DNA from: Neobacillus sp. Marseille-Q6967
Lineage (GTDB): Bacteria > Bacillota > Bacilli > Bacillales > Cytobacillaceae
Length of the DNA: 64,000 bases
Direction of reading: 5' to 3'
NCBI RefSeq assembly: GCF_946151075.1
Contig: NZ_OX267715.1
Coordinates: 124,001 to 188,000, forward strand
How positions within the stretch are numbered: position 1 is the first letter of the stretch; each line of letters begins with the position of its first letter. Below, piece after piece: positions 1 through 8,707 of the stretch. The translations under genes and the position numbers were made by a program. The notes under the pieces were generated by a model. That model was not told the DNA's origin. It ran no database searches and was given only the letters and a program-made list of their open reading frames with translations.

Positions 1-205
1 CATCAGCTGCCCGTTCATCCGGACAAGCCACGCGAACAATTTGACAGCCCGCTTCTTCAAGCCTTTTAATCTCAGCAACTGTTGCTTCAACGTCATGTGT
101 TTTAGTTGTCGTCATGCTCTGTATAAATAATTCGTTACTGCCGCCAATCGTTAAATTTCCTACCTTAATTGGACGGGTTTTCGTACGATGTATCATTTCA
201 CTCAA
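1..205 (-). CDS. ispG: 4-hydroxy-3-methylbut-2-enyl diphosphate synthase, N-terminal part (runs off the window)
   Basis: This is the first 68 codons of IspG (GcpE), the [4Fe-4S] enzyme of the MEP isoprenoid pathway that converts methylerythritol cyclodiphosphate to HMBPP. The translation begins with [20 protein letters not shown] and continues through [15 protein letters not shown] and [13 protein letters not shown], which is the typical IspG N-terminus (TIM barrel start). A TTG start at 205 is preferred because an AGGAG lies 10 nt upstream; the ATG at 196 would be 19 nt away. The iron-sulfur cysteines lie in the missing C-terminal part. Position next to yqgB/yqgC/sodA matches B. subtilis. 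Confidence 0.93.
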   Translation of the reverse strand, partial: MSEMIHRTKTRPIKVGNLTIGGSNELFIQSMTTTKTHDVEATVAEIKRLEEAGCQIVRVACPDERAAD

Positions 206-314
206 GAGAAATTCGCTCCTTCAAATTGGATTCGAATAATATTTTAGTTTTAGCCTGCATGGTTTATTTTATCAGTGATTAACTCATCTTGACAAGACTG
301 ATGCTTTTGCCCGC

Positions 315-644
315 TTATTTTGAGTAATCAGGAAATTGATATGTTTTACCGATTTGGATTTTTTCTGGAGCCTGGCCAGGATTCAGTGTCTCGAAATCCT
401 CAATTAGCTTTTCAATGGAAACAGGCAGTGAATCATCAATATGTGACTCGACAATAGATATTAAGGTTTGACCCGGTTTTACTTCTGATGTAAATGCAGG
501 AAGAGTCGTATCTGGTTTAGCTGTTGCTTCTACTGAAGATTCTGTTTTTGTTGTTGTCTCGATTGGAAGAGTGCCTGTGGTTAGATCAATGTAAATTACG
601 TATAAGGTTATAAGTCCAATTAGGGTAATTAGAGCTCTTTTCAT
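315..644 (-). CDS. LysM-domain protein with N-terminal membrane segment (YqfZ-like position)
   Basis: Small protein of 109 residues. Residues 1–20 form a hydrophobic signal anchor (ALITLIGLITLYVIYI). A Ser/Thr-rich linker follows, then a C-terminal LysM-like domain recognisable by VKPGQTLISIVES near its start and IQIGKTYQFP at its end. LysM domains bind peptidoglycan or chitin, so a cell-wall association is likely. I chose the ATG at 644, which follows an AGGAT-type ribosome site. A longer reading to 707 would run back into the terminator of the next gene. B. subtilis has a small LysM gene (yqfZ) at this spot; orthology is inferred from position only. Confidence 0.7.
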   Translation of the reverse strand: MKRALITLIGLITLYVIYIDLTTGTLPIETTTKTESSVEATAKPDTTLPAFTSEVKPGQTLISIVESHIDDSLPVSIEKLIEDFETLNPGQAPEKIQIGKTYQFPDYSK

Positions 645-703
645 AGGCCAATCCTCCAAATGAAATATTTGTAAAGGGTATGCTTGTCCATATGAAAATA
701 GAA

Positions 704-730
704 CCAAAAAAAACGCATCCTAAGGATGCG
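704..730 (-). terminator. Terminator of yqgB
   Basis: On the minus strand CGCATCC-tta-GGATGCG is followed by a run of eight T. It sits directly after the yqgB stop codon. Confidence 0.85.
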
Positions 731-1504
731 CTAGACAGCTTTTTTGGGTTTTGGAACTTCTCTAATGGCTAAATATAAGACAATTATGGCAACGAACCAA
801 TTAACCATAAAACTATTAGGGACCGTAGTCTTAATGGCGGCCATGATGGTGAAGAACAGTGTTGGCAGCGTTTCGCTGTAAGCGGCCATTCTCCATAATT
901 GCCCATAATTTAGTTTCCGGCCTGCAAGGTTTTTTAATGCTAATCCAAACAAGGCAAGCACAGAAACTTCAATAAAGTTAGCCCCGCTGGAAAAAAGATA
1001 AATAACCACAGAGATAATTGGAATCATAATTCCTTTCATTCCATCAATCATTCCAATAAAATCAAGTAAGTCCGTCTCTGTTATATTCAAGCCCTCCATC
1101 ATCGAATAGGGATAGGTTTCCGCTACACCAGCCGATGACATGGCAAATTGATCTTTTAGTAAGGCAAAGGCATTCCCTTCATCGGCTACATCTTCTTCTG
1201 TAATTGCTCCTGTTGGATCAAGTATAATAGTGAAATCTTCTTTTTCAATGGTTACAGGAACCTCTGACTCAGCTGTTAATGTACCATTTGTAATTGAAAA
1301 CGGTGGAAGTTCCTCACTGATGACCACTTTAGCTGTTTCAATACCATTTGTTATGGCAGTACTGATGTAATAGATTGTTGGCAGAATAGAAATGAAGGTT
1401 AAGAAAAAAACGTATAATATTGTCTTTCCAATTCCTTGGAAGCGAAATAGTGCTATATCCCTTGGGGAATAAATACTTTTATAAAATTGCTTGAAAATAT
1501 TCAT
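731..1504 (-). CDS. yqgB: DUF1189-family membrane protein YqgB
   Basis: Protein of 257 residues of unknown function. It starts MNIFKQFYKSIYSPRDIALF, a typical DUF1189 opening, followed by a first membrane segment (ILYVFFLTFISILPTIYYI), an extracytoplasmic stretch of about 120 residues, and three or more membrane segments in the C-terminal third. The ATG at 1504 is preferred over GTG at 1513 because a GGGTGG site lies about 6–8 nt upstream. It lies next to yqgC and sodA, as in B. subtilis. No catalytic motif is visible. Confidence 0.85.
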   Translation of the reverse strand: MNIFKQFYKSIYSPRDIALFRFQGIGKTILYVFFLTFISILPTIYYISTAITNGIETAKVVISEELPPFSITNGTLTAESEVPVTIEKEDFTIILDPTGAITEEDVADEGNAFALLKDQFAMSSAGVAETYPYSMMEGLNITETDLLDFIGMIDGMKGIMIPIISVVIYLFSSGANFIEVSVLALFGLALKNLAGRKLNYGQLWRMAAYSETLPTLFFTIMAAIKTTVPNSFMVNWFVAIIVLYLAIREVPKPKKAV

Positions 1505-1646
1505 AATGACCACCCTTATACAGATTCACCATTCTATTGTATCTGTTGCCTGTACTATATACAAGATTGTTGTTTTTGAAACCTTTTTTACTTAGGGTCG
1601 TATAAATTGTAGAGATTTCAATTATGGATGATAAAGGATTGAGAGA

Positions 1647-2129
1647 ATGGAAATTGTTTATTGGGTTATTATAGCTGCTTTGTTTATCGTTTCGTTTATT
1701 GGGTTAGTCTATCCGATTATCCCCAGTGTGTTATTTATATTAGCCGGCTATTTACTTTATGGAGTATTTTTTTCCTTTGAGCCTTTTGGCTTGTTCTTTT
1801 GGCTGATACAAGGATTTTTTATTATTCTTTTATTTATCGCTGACTATATTGCCAATATGATTGGGGTTCAAAAGTACGGCGGTTCGAAAGCGGGGGTATG
1901 GGGCAGCACTATTGGACTCTTGATAGGACCATTTGTCATTCCGTTTTTAGGAATCTTAATTGGGCCATTTATCGGTGCCATAGCTGCAGAACTTATTGTT
2001 CATAAACGTGATTTTAAACAAAGTGTGAAAATCGGATTTGGATCTGTTATCGGTTTTATAAGCAGCGTTATTACAAAAGCCATCATTCAAATTTTAATGG
2101 TCGTTTATTTCTTACTGATAGTCCTATAA
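1647..2129 (+). CDS. yqgC: DUF456-family membrane protein YqgC
   Basis: Integral membrane protein of 160 residues with about four to five hydrophobic segments. The glycine-rich repeats [19 protein letters not shown] and [20 protein letters not shown] are typical of the DUF456 family. Family function is unknown; the paired glycine-rich helices suggest a small transporter or channel, but that is speculation. A perfect terminator follows, so it is a single-gene unit divergent from yqgB. Confidence 0.85.
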   Translation: MEIVYWVIIAALFIVSFIGLVYPIIPSVLFILAGYLLYGVFFSFEPFGLFFWLIQGFFIILLFIADYIANMIGVQKYGGSKAGVWGSTIGLLIGPFVIPFLGILIGPFIGAIAAELIVHKRDFKQSVKIGFGSVIGFISSVITKAIIQILMVVYFLLIVL

Positions 2130-2137
2130 AAAATAAA

Positions 2138-2166
2138 CATCTCCTCTGTATTTGGAGATGTTTTTT
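2138..2166 (+). terminator. Terminator of yqgC
   Basis: CATCTCC stem with GGAGATG and six T. Confidence 0.9.
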
Positions 2167-2305
2167 CGACCTTTGCTATAATATATTTCTCACGATTAAG
2201 TATAAATTGTTTTATGAAAGGAAATTGTAAATTTGTTAGGGGAAAATGCATTTTATTTGAAAGAAATACCCAGTTTTGATAAGCTGAATCTGCGAGGCTT
2301 TGGAA

Positions 2306-2332
2306 TTGTCTAAAACGTTTTCATTTAGACAA
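2306..2332. promoter_or_regulatory. Nested palindrome upstream of sodA (candidate operator)
   Basis: TTGTCTAAA (2306–2314) and TTTAGACAA (2324–2332) are perfect 9-nt inverted arms. A second palindrome, AAAACGTTTT, is nested in the middle (2312–2321). No T run follows, so it is not a terminator. It lies 45 nt before the sodA start, where a repressor or activator could act. It matches neither the PerR nor the Fur box consensus as I know them. Confidence 0.5.
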
Positions 2333-2376
2333 ACACTAAAGCAGACAATAATTTATGTACATAGGAGGATTTTATT

Positions 2377-2985
2377 ATGGCATTCGAATTACCACAATTA
2401 CCTTATGCGTATGACGCGCTTGAGCCTCACATTGACAAGGAAACGATGAACATTCATCACACCAAGCACCACAACACTTATGTAACAAACCTTAACAATG
2501 CGTTACAAGGTAACGAAGAATTATTAGCTAAATCTGTTGAAGAGGTTATTTCTAACCTTGATGCAGTTCCAGAAGCAGCTCGTACAGCGGTTCGTAATAA
2601 CGGTGGCGGTCATGCTAACCACACTCTTTTCTGGCAAATTCTTTCACCAAATGGAGGCGGCGCTCCTTCTGGTGAATTAGCAGATGCCATTAACAGCAAA
2701 TTCGGCAGCTTCGAAAGCTTTAAAGAAGAATTCGCAAAAGCAGCTACTACTCGTTTTGGTTCAGGCTGGGCATGGTTATCCGTTGCTAACGGTGAATTAG
2801 AAGTATCCAGCACTCCAAACCAAGATTCTCCATTAATGGAAGGTAAGACACCAATTCTTGGTCTTGATGTTTGGGAGCATGCTTATTACCTAAATTACCA
2901 AAACCGTCGTCCTGACTACATTTCTTCTTTCTGGAATGTTGTAAACTGGGACGAAGTTTCAAAGCGTTACAGCGCTGCTAAGTAA
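2377..2985 (+). CDS. sodA: Manganese superoxide dismutase
   Basis: Cytoplasmic SOD of 202 residues that converts superoxide to O2 and H2O2. Metal ligands are visible: His in NIHHTKHH near residue 27, His in GHANHTLFW near residue 82, and the [19 protein letters not shown] signature that supplies Asp and His. The GSGWAWL stretch and the overall length are those of the Fe/Mn family. Mn is inferred from Bacillus relatives. The start follows AGGAGG with 8 nt spacing. A strong terminator follows, so the gene is monocistronic. Regulation may involve the palindrome at 2306–2332. Confidence 0.97.
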   Translation: MAFELPQLPYAYDALEPHIDKETMNIHHTKHHNTYVTNLNNALQGNEELLAKSVEEVISNLDAVPEAARTAVRNNGGGHANHTLFWQILSPNGGGAPSGELADAINSKFGSFESFKEEFAKAATTRFGSGWAWLSVANGELEVSSTPNQDSPLMEGKTPILGLDVWEHAYYLNYQNRRPDYISSFWNVVNWDEVSKRYSAAK

Positions 2986-2998
2986 TTTCATAACGTTC

Positions 2999-3030
2999 AA
3001 GGGCAACTGATTATTCAGTTGTCCTTTTTT
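2999..3030 (+). terminator. Terminator of sodA
   Basis: AAGGGCAACTG pairs with CAGTTGTCCTT, followed by T residues. Confidence 0.88.
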
Positions 3031-3099
3031 ATTTATCAAAATTTGAATATTACGGTGGAGACTGTTAAAGACTAACCCTTATGAAAAAGGGGAGTTTTT

Positions 3100-4317
3100 A
3101 TGGCAAAAAAATTTAAGCTTTTAGGTGAAGTAGAATTAACAAAAGACTTAACCTTGCTGCTAATTATTGGCGGGTTATATTCATTAAGTGTTGCTCTCTC
3201 TAATACATTTGTGAACATTTTTCTTTGGAAGCAAACAGGAGAATATGTTGATATTGCTCTATATAATCTATCCATCGTTGTATTGCAGCCTTTAACCTTT
3301 ATATTAGCCGGTAGATGGGCAAAGAAAATTGACCGTGTCATCGTTTTTAGGATTGGGGTAAGTTTTTTAGCCATCTTTTATTTAACCGTGCTGATTACAG
3401 GTGAAAATGCGGCAAAATACTTGTTGATGTTAGGTGGTTTGCTCGGGGTAGGTTATGGTTTTTACTGGCTTGCTTACAATGTACTTACCTTTGAAATCAC
3501 AGAACCGGAGACAAGGGATTTCTTTAATGGATTTTTAGGGATTTTATCATCAACCGGCGGAATGATTGGACCTATCGCAGCCGGTTTTATTATCACAAGG
3601 TTTCAAAAGTTTACTGGATATTCCATTGTTTTTGGGTTATCTCTTTCCTTGTTCGCCCTTGCAGTATTTTTGAGTTTCTCCATAAAACGGAGACCTGCTA
3701 AAGGAAAGTATTGTTTTACAAGGATCATAACAGAGAGGAAACATAATAAAAATTGGCGTCTTTTGACCAATGCTACCTTTGTTCAAGGGCTTCGGGAAGG
3801 GACTTTTGCCTTTATGATTTCCGTGTTTGTTTATATCTCCACGGGTAGTGAGATGGCTTTAGGAACCTTTGGTTTGATTAATTCAGGAATATCCTTTATT
3901 GCCTATTTTGCTGTATCGAGATTACTAAAAAAGGAGCATAGGAAAAAATCAATCCTTATTGGAGGGATTTTACTCTATGCTGCGCTTTTATTAATCGTTT
4001 GGGATTTAACCTTTATTAAATTATTGATATATGGTGGAATCATTGCCATCGCCTATCCATTATTACTTATCCCGTACTCCTCGACTGCCTATGATGTGAT
4101 CGGAACTGGCTGGCAGGCTGCTGAGATGCGGATTGAGTACATAGTTGTACGGGAAGCATTTTTAAATATGGGAAGAATCCTTTCGATTTTAATTTTTATC
4201 TTTACCGTTACATGGTTTAATGTTGAAAAAAGCATGCCTTTTCTTCTTTTATTTCTTGGAACCGGTCATACTATGATTTATTTCTTTATTAGAAAAGTGC
4301 AAATACCTGAAGCATAA
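3100..4317 (+). CDS. yqgE: MFS transporter YqgE
   Basis: Major facilitator protein of 405 residues with about twelve hydrophobic segments, a cytoplasmic basic loop near residues 196–215 (IKRRPAKGKYCF) and a second basic loop after about residue 270 (RLLKKEHRKKS). Transport substrate is unknown. The ATG at 3100 follows GGGGAG. It stands between sodA and pbpA exactly as yqgE does in B. subtilis and has its own terminator. Confidence 0.88.
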   Translation: MAKKFKLLGEVELTKDLTLLLIIGGLYSLSVALSNTFVNIFLWKQTGEYVDIALYNLSIVVLQPLTFILAGRWAKKIDRVIVFRIGVSFLAIFYLTVLITGENAAKYLLMLGGLLGVGYGFYWLAYNVLTFEITEPETRDFFNGFLGILSSTGGMIGPIAAGFIITRFQKFTGYSIVFGLSLSLFALAVFLSFSIKRRPAKGKYCFTRIITERKHNKNWRLLTNATFVQGLREGTFAFMISVFVYISTGSEMALGTFGLINSGISFIAYFAVSRLLKKEHRKKSILIGGILLYAALLLIVWDLTFIKLLIYGGIIAIAYPLLLIPYSSTAYDVIGTGWQAAEMRIEYIVVREAFLNMGRILSILIFIFTVTWFNVEKSMPFLLLFLGTGHTMIYFFIRKVQIPEA

Positions 4318-4350
4318 TACGATGGCAGAAATCAGCCATCGTATTTTTTT
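4318..4350 (+). terminator. Terminator of yqgE
   Basis: TACGATGGC pairs with GCCATCGTA, followed by seven T. Confidence 0.92.
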
Positions 4351-4452
4351 ATATTAAAAAATGTAAAATTGGTAAGTGTTATTCATAGAAATATGTCGTT
4401 TTTTCTTATAGAATAGTGTACGTGATGTCGAATGACAAGGATGTGAGTAATC

Positions 4453-6591
4453 GTGAATGTTGTAAAGAAAAAGAAGAAGAATGTTAGCTTCCGCTTGAAT
4501 ATCTTATTTTTTGTAGTATTTTTACTATTTTCTGTTCTCATTTTACGTCTAGGTCTTGTCCAAATTGTTTATGGCGAGGATTTTAAACGTGAAATTGAAC
4601 GGACGGAAGATATTACAGTGAATAATCCGGTTCCAAGGGGAAAAATGTTCGATCGTAATGGAAAAGTAATCGTCGATAATACCCCTTTAAATGCTATAAC
4701 CTATACTAAATTCCAGAATACAAGCCAAGAAGAGATGCTTGGAACGGCTGAAAATCTGGCAAAATTAATTGTTAAAGATACTTCAAAGGTACGCGAGCGA
4801 GATAAAAAGGATTTTTGGATTTTAAAAAATCCTGAAGAAGCAAAGGAAAAAATAACTGAAGAAGAATGGGCTTTATATAATGAAAAACAAATTGATGATA
4901 AGAAAATATACAATCTTCAGCTCGAAAGAATTACCAAAAAAGATTTAGAATCCTTAACTTCACATGATATTGAGACTTTGGCAATCTACAGGGAGTTTAA
5001 CAGCGGTTATGCTCTAACACAACAAATTGTTAAAAATAAAGATGTTACCCCTGAAGAATTTGCCGTTGTAAGTGAAAATTTAGAAAGTCTGCCGGGTGTC
5101 GATACAACAACAGATTGGGAACGATATTATGCTTTTGGTAATACGTTAAAAACAGTATTAGGAAATGTAACATCTTCAGATGAAGGACTGCCGAAAGACC
5201 AACTTAACGAATATCTTGCCCGTGATTACAGCCGAAATGACCGGGTTGGAAAAAGTTATATCGAATTACAATATGAGGAAGTTTTACATGGTCAAAAAGG
5301 TAAAGTTAAAAATATTACGGATAAAGCAGGAAATATTCTGTCTACCGAAGTGATCTCTGAAGGTGAAAGGGGAAAAGACCTTGTTTTAACCGTCGATATG
5401 GACCTTCAGCTTGAGGTAGAAAAAATCCTAGAAGAAGAGCTTTGGAATGCGAAGAAAAATCCAAAATCAACATTGTTAGACCGCGCATTTGTCGTCCTAA
5501 TGAATCCTCATACAGGAGAAATTTTGACAATGGCTGGGAAACAAATTGCTAAAAATGAGGAGACTGGCAAACAGGAAATGCGGGATTTTGCTCTTGGTAA
5601 TATAACAACTTCCTACGAAGTCGGTTCCGCTGTAAAAGGTGCGACGATTTTAACAGGATATCAAACCGGAGCCATTCATCCAGGTACCGTCCTTTATGAT
5701 TCTCCATTGCAGATTAAAGACACTCCTGTAAAGTCTTCATGGAAAAACTTTGGATCAATAAATGACTTAAGAGCTCTTCAAGTTTCTTCAAACGTATATA
5801 TGTGGAAGACAGTCATTGAAATGGGCCGTGGTCAATATGTACCGAATGGACCTTTAAAGCTTGATTTAACAGCTTTTGATACGCTGCGTCAATCTTTTAG
5901 CCAATTTGGGTTAGGTGTGAAAACAGGAATAGACCTACCAAACGAAAGTACAGGATATCCAGGACCAGTGAAGCATTCTGGTTTGCTGCTTGACCTAGCG
6001 ATTGGTCAGTATGACACTTATACAGTTATGCAATTGGCTCAGTATGTTTCAACTATTGCAAATGGGGGATATCGAGTTCAGCCTCATATTGTAAAAGAAA
6101 TACGGGAACCTGTATTGGAAAATAATGAAATGGGCCCGGTGATTAAAGCAATTGAACCGACTATTTTAAACCGAATTGATGCCAAAGATGAATGGATTGA
6201 CCGGGTTCAAGAAGGTTTTAGAATGGTTATGCAAGTCGGCGATGGTACAGCTACTGGCTATTTTAGAGATGCCGGGTATAGCCCTGCTGGTAAAACAGGA
6301 ACTGCTCAAGCCTTTTATGATGGACCGGAACGCAGTAAATTTGGGAAAATTCCACCAAAGGTCATGAACTTAAGCCTTGTGAGCTTCGCTCCATCTGAAA
6401 ATCCAGAGGTGGCTATGGCCGTTTTAGTTCCTTGGGCATACCAAGGAAACAGTGGTCCTAGTACTAATAATGTAATAGGTAGAAGAGTACTAGATACCTA
6501 TTTTAATTTAAAAGAATTGCGTCAAACTCCAACAACCAGTGAAGAAGTCACAATTACTGATGGTACGCAAACTACAGAAAACAACGAATAA
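4453..6591 (+). CDS. pbpA: Penicillin-binding protein 2A (class B transpeptidase)
   Basis: Class B PBP of 712 residues that cross-links peptidoglycan, in bacilli during lateral wall elongation. It has a short basic N-terminus, one membrane anchor (residues about 14–36), a PBP dimer domain (NPVPRGKMFDRNGKVIVDN near residue 56) and a transpeptidase domain. Catalytic motifs are present: SAVK (SxxK, in SYEVGSAVKG), SSN (in QVSSNVYMW) and KTG (in AGKTGTAQAF). The start is GTG at 4453 with AAGGATG upstream. Length fits B. subtilis PBP2A. Confidence 0.95.
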   Translation: MNVVKKKKKNVSFRLNILFFVVFLLFSVLILRLGLVQIVYGEDFKREIERTEDITVNNPVPRGKMFDRNGKVIVDNTPLNAITYTKFQNTSQEEMLGTAENLAKLIVKDTSKVRERDKKDFWILKNPEEAKEKITEEEWALYNEKQIDDKKIYNLQLERITKKDLESLTSHDIETLAIYREFNSGYALTQQIVKNKDVTPEEFAVVSENLESLPGVDTTTDWERYYAFGNTLKTVLGNVTSSDEGLPKDQLNEYLARDYSRNDRVGKSYIELQYEEVLHGQKGKVKNITDKAGNILSTEVISEGERGKDLVLTVDMDLQLEVEKILEEELWNAKKNPKSTLLDRAFVVLMNPHTGEILTMAGKQIAKNEETGKQEMRDFALGNITTSYEVGSAVKGATILTGYQTGAIHPGTVLYDSPLQIKDTPVKSSWKNFGSINDLRALQVSSNVYMWKTVIEMGRGQYVPNGPLKLDLTAFDTLRQSFSQFGLGVKTGIDLPNESTGYPGPVKHSGLLLDLAIGQYDTYTVMQLAQYVSTIANGGYRVQPHIVKEIREPVLENNEMGPVIKAIEPTILNRIDAKDEWIDRVQEGFRMVMQVGDGTATGYFRDAGYSPAGKTGTAQAFYDGPERSKFGKIPPKVMNLSLVSFAPSENPEVAMAVLVPWAYQGNSGPSTNNVIGRRVLDTYFNLKELRQTPTTSEEVTITDGTQTTENNE

Positions 6592-6601
6592 AAGATCAGT
6601 A

Positions 6602-6634
6602 AAAACTGCCTCCAAAATCGGAGGCAGTTTTTTT
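6602..6634 (+). terminator. Terminator of pbpA
   Basis: ACTGCCTCC pairs with GGAGGCAGT, followed by a T run. Confidence 0.93.
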
Positions 6635-6662
6635 ACTTAGCAACATATTTAATTATCTGTAA

Positions 6663-6722
6663 TTTACAAAACTCAAACATTAATTTACATAACCTTTACA
6701 TTCTATTAAAACAAGGTTTACA
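6663..6722 (+). promoter_or_regulatory. PhoP box upstream of pstS
   Basis: TTTACA direct repeats start at 6663, 6684, 6695 and 6717, and a degenerate copy (TTAAAA) starts at 6706. Starts 6684, 6695, 6706 and 6717 keep an exact 11-bp period, as expected of the TT(A/C)ACA repeats bound by PhoP dimers in B. subtilis. The pst operon is therefore probably induced by phosphate starvation through PhoPR. Confidence 0.82.
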
Positions 6723-6800
6723 GAAACAGTTTATTCTTAAACTTGTAAGACAAACAAAACAAACTTTGGATTAACAAATTTCTTAGGGGGAATCAAGGAA

Positions 6801-7706
6801 ATGAAACGTTTAAAAAAGCTAGGTTTACTTATGACGATAACAGCTTCTATGGTCTTTACTGCTGCATGCGGCGGCGGGGAAACAAACGGTTCTACTAATG
6901 AAAATAGTAATAGCAATGAACTATCAGGCTCTTTAGTTGTATCAGGATCATCTGCGATGCAGCCGTTAGTTGCTGCAGCTGCTGAAGAATTCATGGCTGA
7001 AAATCCAAATGTTGATATTCAAGTAAATGCGGGCGGATCTGGGACAGGCTTGTCACAGGTAGCTGAAGGATCCGTCGATATCGGTAACTCAGACGTTTTT
7101 GCGGAAGAAAAAGAGGGAATTCCAGCTGATGAACTAGTTGACCATAAAGTAGCAGTTGTCGGTATCACTGCTGCAGTTCATCCAAATGTTGGTATTAAGG
7201 ATATTTCTAAAGAAGATTTAATTAAAGTGTTCACTGGTGAAATTACTAATTGGAAAGAGGTTGGCGGTAAAGACCAAGAAATCGTCCTAGTAAACCGTCC
7301 TGATTCCTCTGGTACACGTGCAATTTTCAATCAATTTGCTCTTGAAGGTGCAACTCCTGCAGAGGGGATTACAGAAGATTCTTCTAACACAGTTAAAAAG
7401 ATTATTTCTGAAACCGAAGGTGCAGTGGGTTATCTAGCATTCTCCTACTTTACGGATGATTCAATCACACCTCTTTCTATCGATGGTGTAGAGCCGACTG
7501 AAGAAAATGTTCAAAGCGGAGACTTCCCTGTTTGGGCATACCAGCATTCTTACACAAAAGGTGAGGCTGAAGGTCTGGCTAAAGCTTTCCTAGACTATTT
7601 AATGTCTGACGAAATTCAGGAAACTTTATTGAAAGAACAAGGGTATCTGCCAGTAACGAAAATGAAGGTAGAACGCGACGTAGAAGGTAATGTAACAGAT
7701 CTATAA
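6801..7706 (+). CDS. pstS: Phosphate ABC transporter substrate-binding lipoprotein
   Basis: Extracellular phosphate-binding lipoprotein of 301 residues. The signal peptide ends in a lipobox (VFTAAC, Cys about residue 24) and is followed by a Ser/Asn/Gly linker. Binding-loop motifs of the PstS family are visible: VSGSSAMQPL, AGGSGTGLSQV, ADIGNSD-like VDIGNSDVF and RPDSSGTRA. The start follows a GGGGGAATCAAGGAA site. It is the first gene of the pst operon, under the PhoP box. Confidence 0.96.
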   Translation: MKRLKKLGLLMTITASMVFTAACGGGETNGSTNENSNSNELSGSLVVSGSSAMQPLVAAAAEEFMAENPNVDIQVNAGGSGTGLSQVAEGSVDIGNSDVFAEEKEGIPADELVDHKVAVVGITAAVHPNVGIKDISKEDLIKVFTGEITNWKEVGGKDQEIVLVNRPDSSGTRAIFNQFALEGATPAEGITEDSSNTVKKIISETEGAVGYLAFSYFTDDSITPLSIDGVEPTEENVQSGDFPVWAYQHSYTKGEAEGLAKAFLDYLMSDEIQETLLKEQGYLPVTKMKVERDVEGNVTDL

Positions 7707-7727
7707 TAAGAGATTCAAAAATAAAAA

Positions 7728-7753
7728 GGGTAAATGCGTAAAAGCGTTTACCC
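7728..7753 (+). promoter_or_regulatory. Intercistronic hairpin pstS–pstC
   Basis: GGGTAAA-tGC pairs with GC-gTTTACCC, but no T run follows. Such hairpins usually stabilise the upstream message or attenuate readthrough, which would make PstS more abundant than the membrane components. The role is inferred. Confidence 0.6.
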
Positions 7754-7786
7754 TATTACGACGTATTATAGGAGTGTTTGTGCGGT

Positions 7787-8707
7787 ATGGAAAAACTTAT
7801 TCCTGCTAAAGACAGATTATTAAAATCTGGAAAAAATCAAATAGGCAATGAAATGCGTGGAAAGGTACTTGTGATAGTTAGTGCGGTTATTATGATTTCC
7901 GTTACAATCGCTATTACCATTTTCCTAGGCACAAAAGGACTGCAATCCTTCATTAAAAATGGTGTAAGTCTTATTGAATTTTTAACCAGTACAGAATGGA
8001 ATCCAACAAATAAAGATAATCCATTATACGGAGCCTTACCATTTATATTTGGTTCTTTCGCTGTAACCTTCTTATCAGCACTTGTTGCAGCCCCTTTAGG
8101 GATCGGGGCAGCGATTTTTATGACTGAAATTGCTCCGTCATGGGGGAAAAAGATCCTGCAGCCTGTTATAGAATTGTTGGTTGGTATTCCATCTGTTGTT
8201 TATGGGTTCATCGGGCTTTCAGTATTAGTTCCATTTATAAGGGAGCAAATAGGCGGACTGGGGTTTAGCTTGTTAGCTGGAACAGTGGTACTATCTATTA
8301 TGATTTTGCCGACGATAACAAGTATTGCTACCGATGCAATGAGTTCACTGCCTAAAAATCTTCGTGAAGGTTCCTATGCTTTAGGTGCGACCCGCTGGCA
8401 GACAATACGAAAAGTTTTAATTCCTGCGGCTTTACCTACCCTTTTGACTGCTATTATCCTTGGAATGGCAAGGGCATTTGGAGAAGCGTTAGCCGTTCAA
8501 ATGGTCATTGGTAACGTAAGAGACTTGCCTGAAAGCATATTAGACGCATCTGCAACATTAACAACTATCATTACATTAAATATGGGTCATACAACTTATG
8601 GAAGTGTGGAAAATAATACACTTTGGTCAATGGGCTTAATTTTATTAATTATGTCGTTCGTGTTTATTATCCTCATTCGCTATTTTTCATCAAGGAGGAA
8701 AATGTAA
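7787..8707 (+). CDS. pstC: Phosphate ABC transporter permease PstC
   Basis: Membrane permease of 306 residues with six hydrophobic segments and the ABC permease EAA-type loop (EGSYALGATRWQTIRKVLIP). The substrate-facing loop has the PstC-like stretch LIEFLTSTEWNPT. The ATG at 7787 is preferred: AGGAG is 12 nt upstream, whereas the in-frame TTG at 7778 would leave only 3 nt. The stop overlaps the pstA start by one base (TAATG). Confidence 0.93.
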   Translation: MEKLIPAKDRLLKSGKNQIGNEMRGKVLVIVSAVIMISVTIAITIFLGTKGLQSFIKNGVSLIEFLTSTEWNPTNKDNPLYGALPFIFGSFAVTFLSALVAAPLGIGAAIFMTEIAPSWGKKILQPVIELLVGIPSVVYGFIGLSVLVPFIREQIGGLGFSLLAGTVVLSIMILPTITSIATDAMSSLPKNLREGSYALGATRWQTIRKVLIPAALPTLLTAIILGMARAFGEALAVQMVIGNVRDLPESILDASATLTTIITLNMGHTTYGSVENNTLWSMGLILLIMSFVFIILIRYFSSRRKM

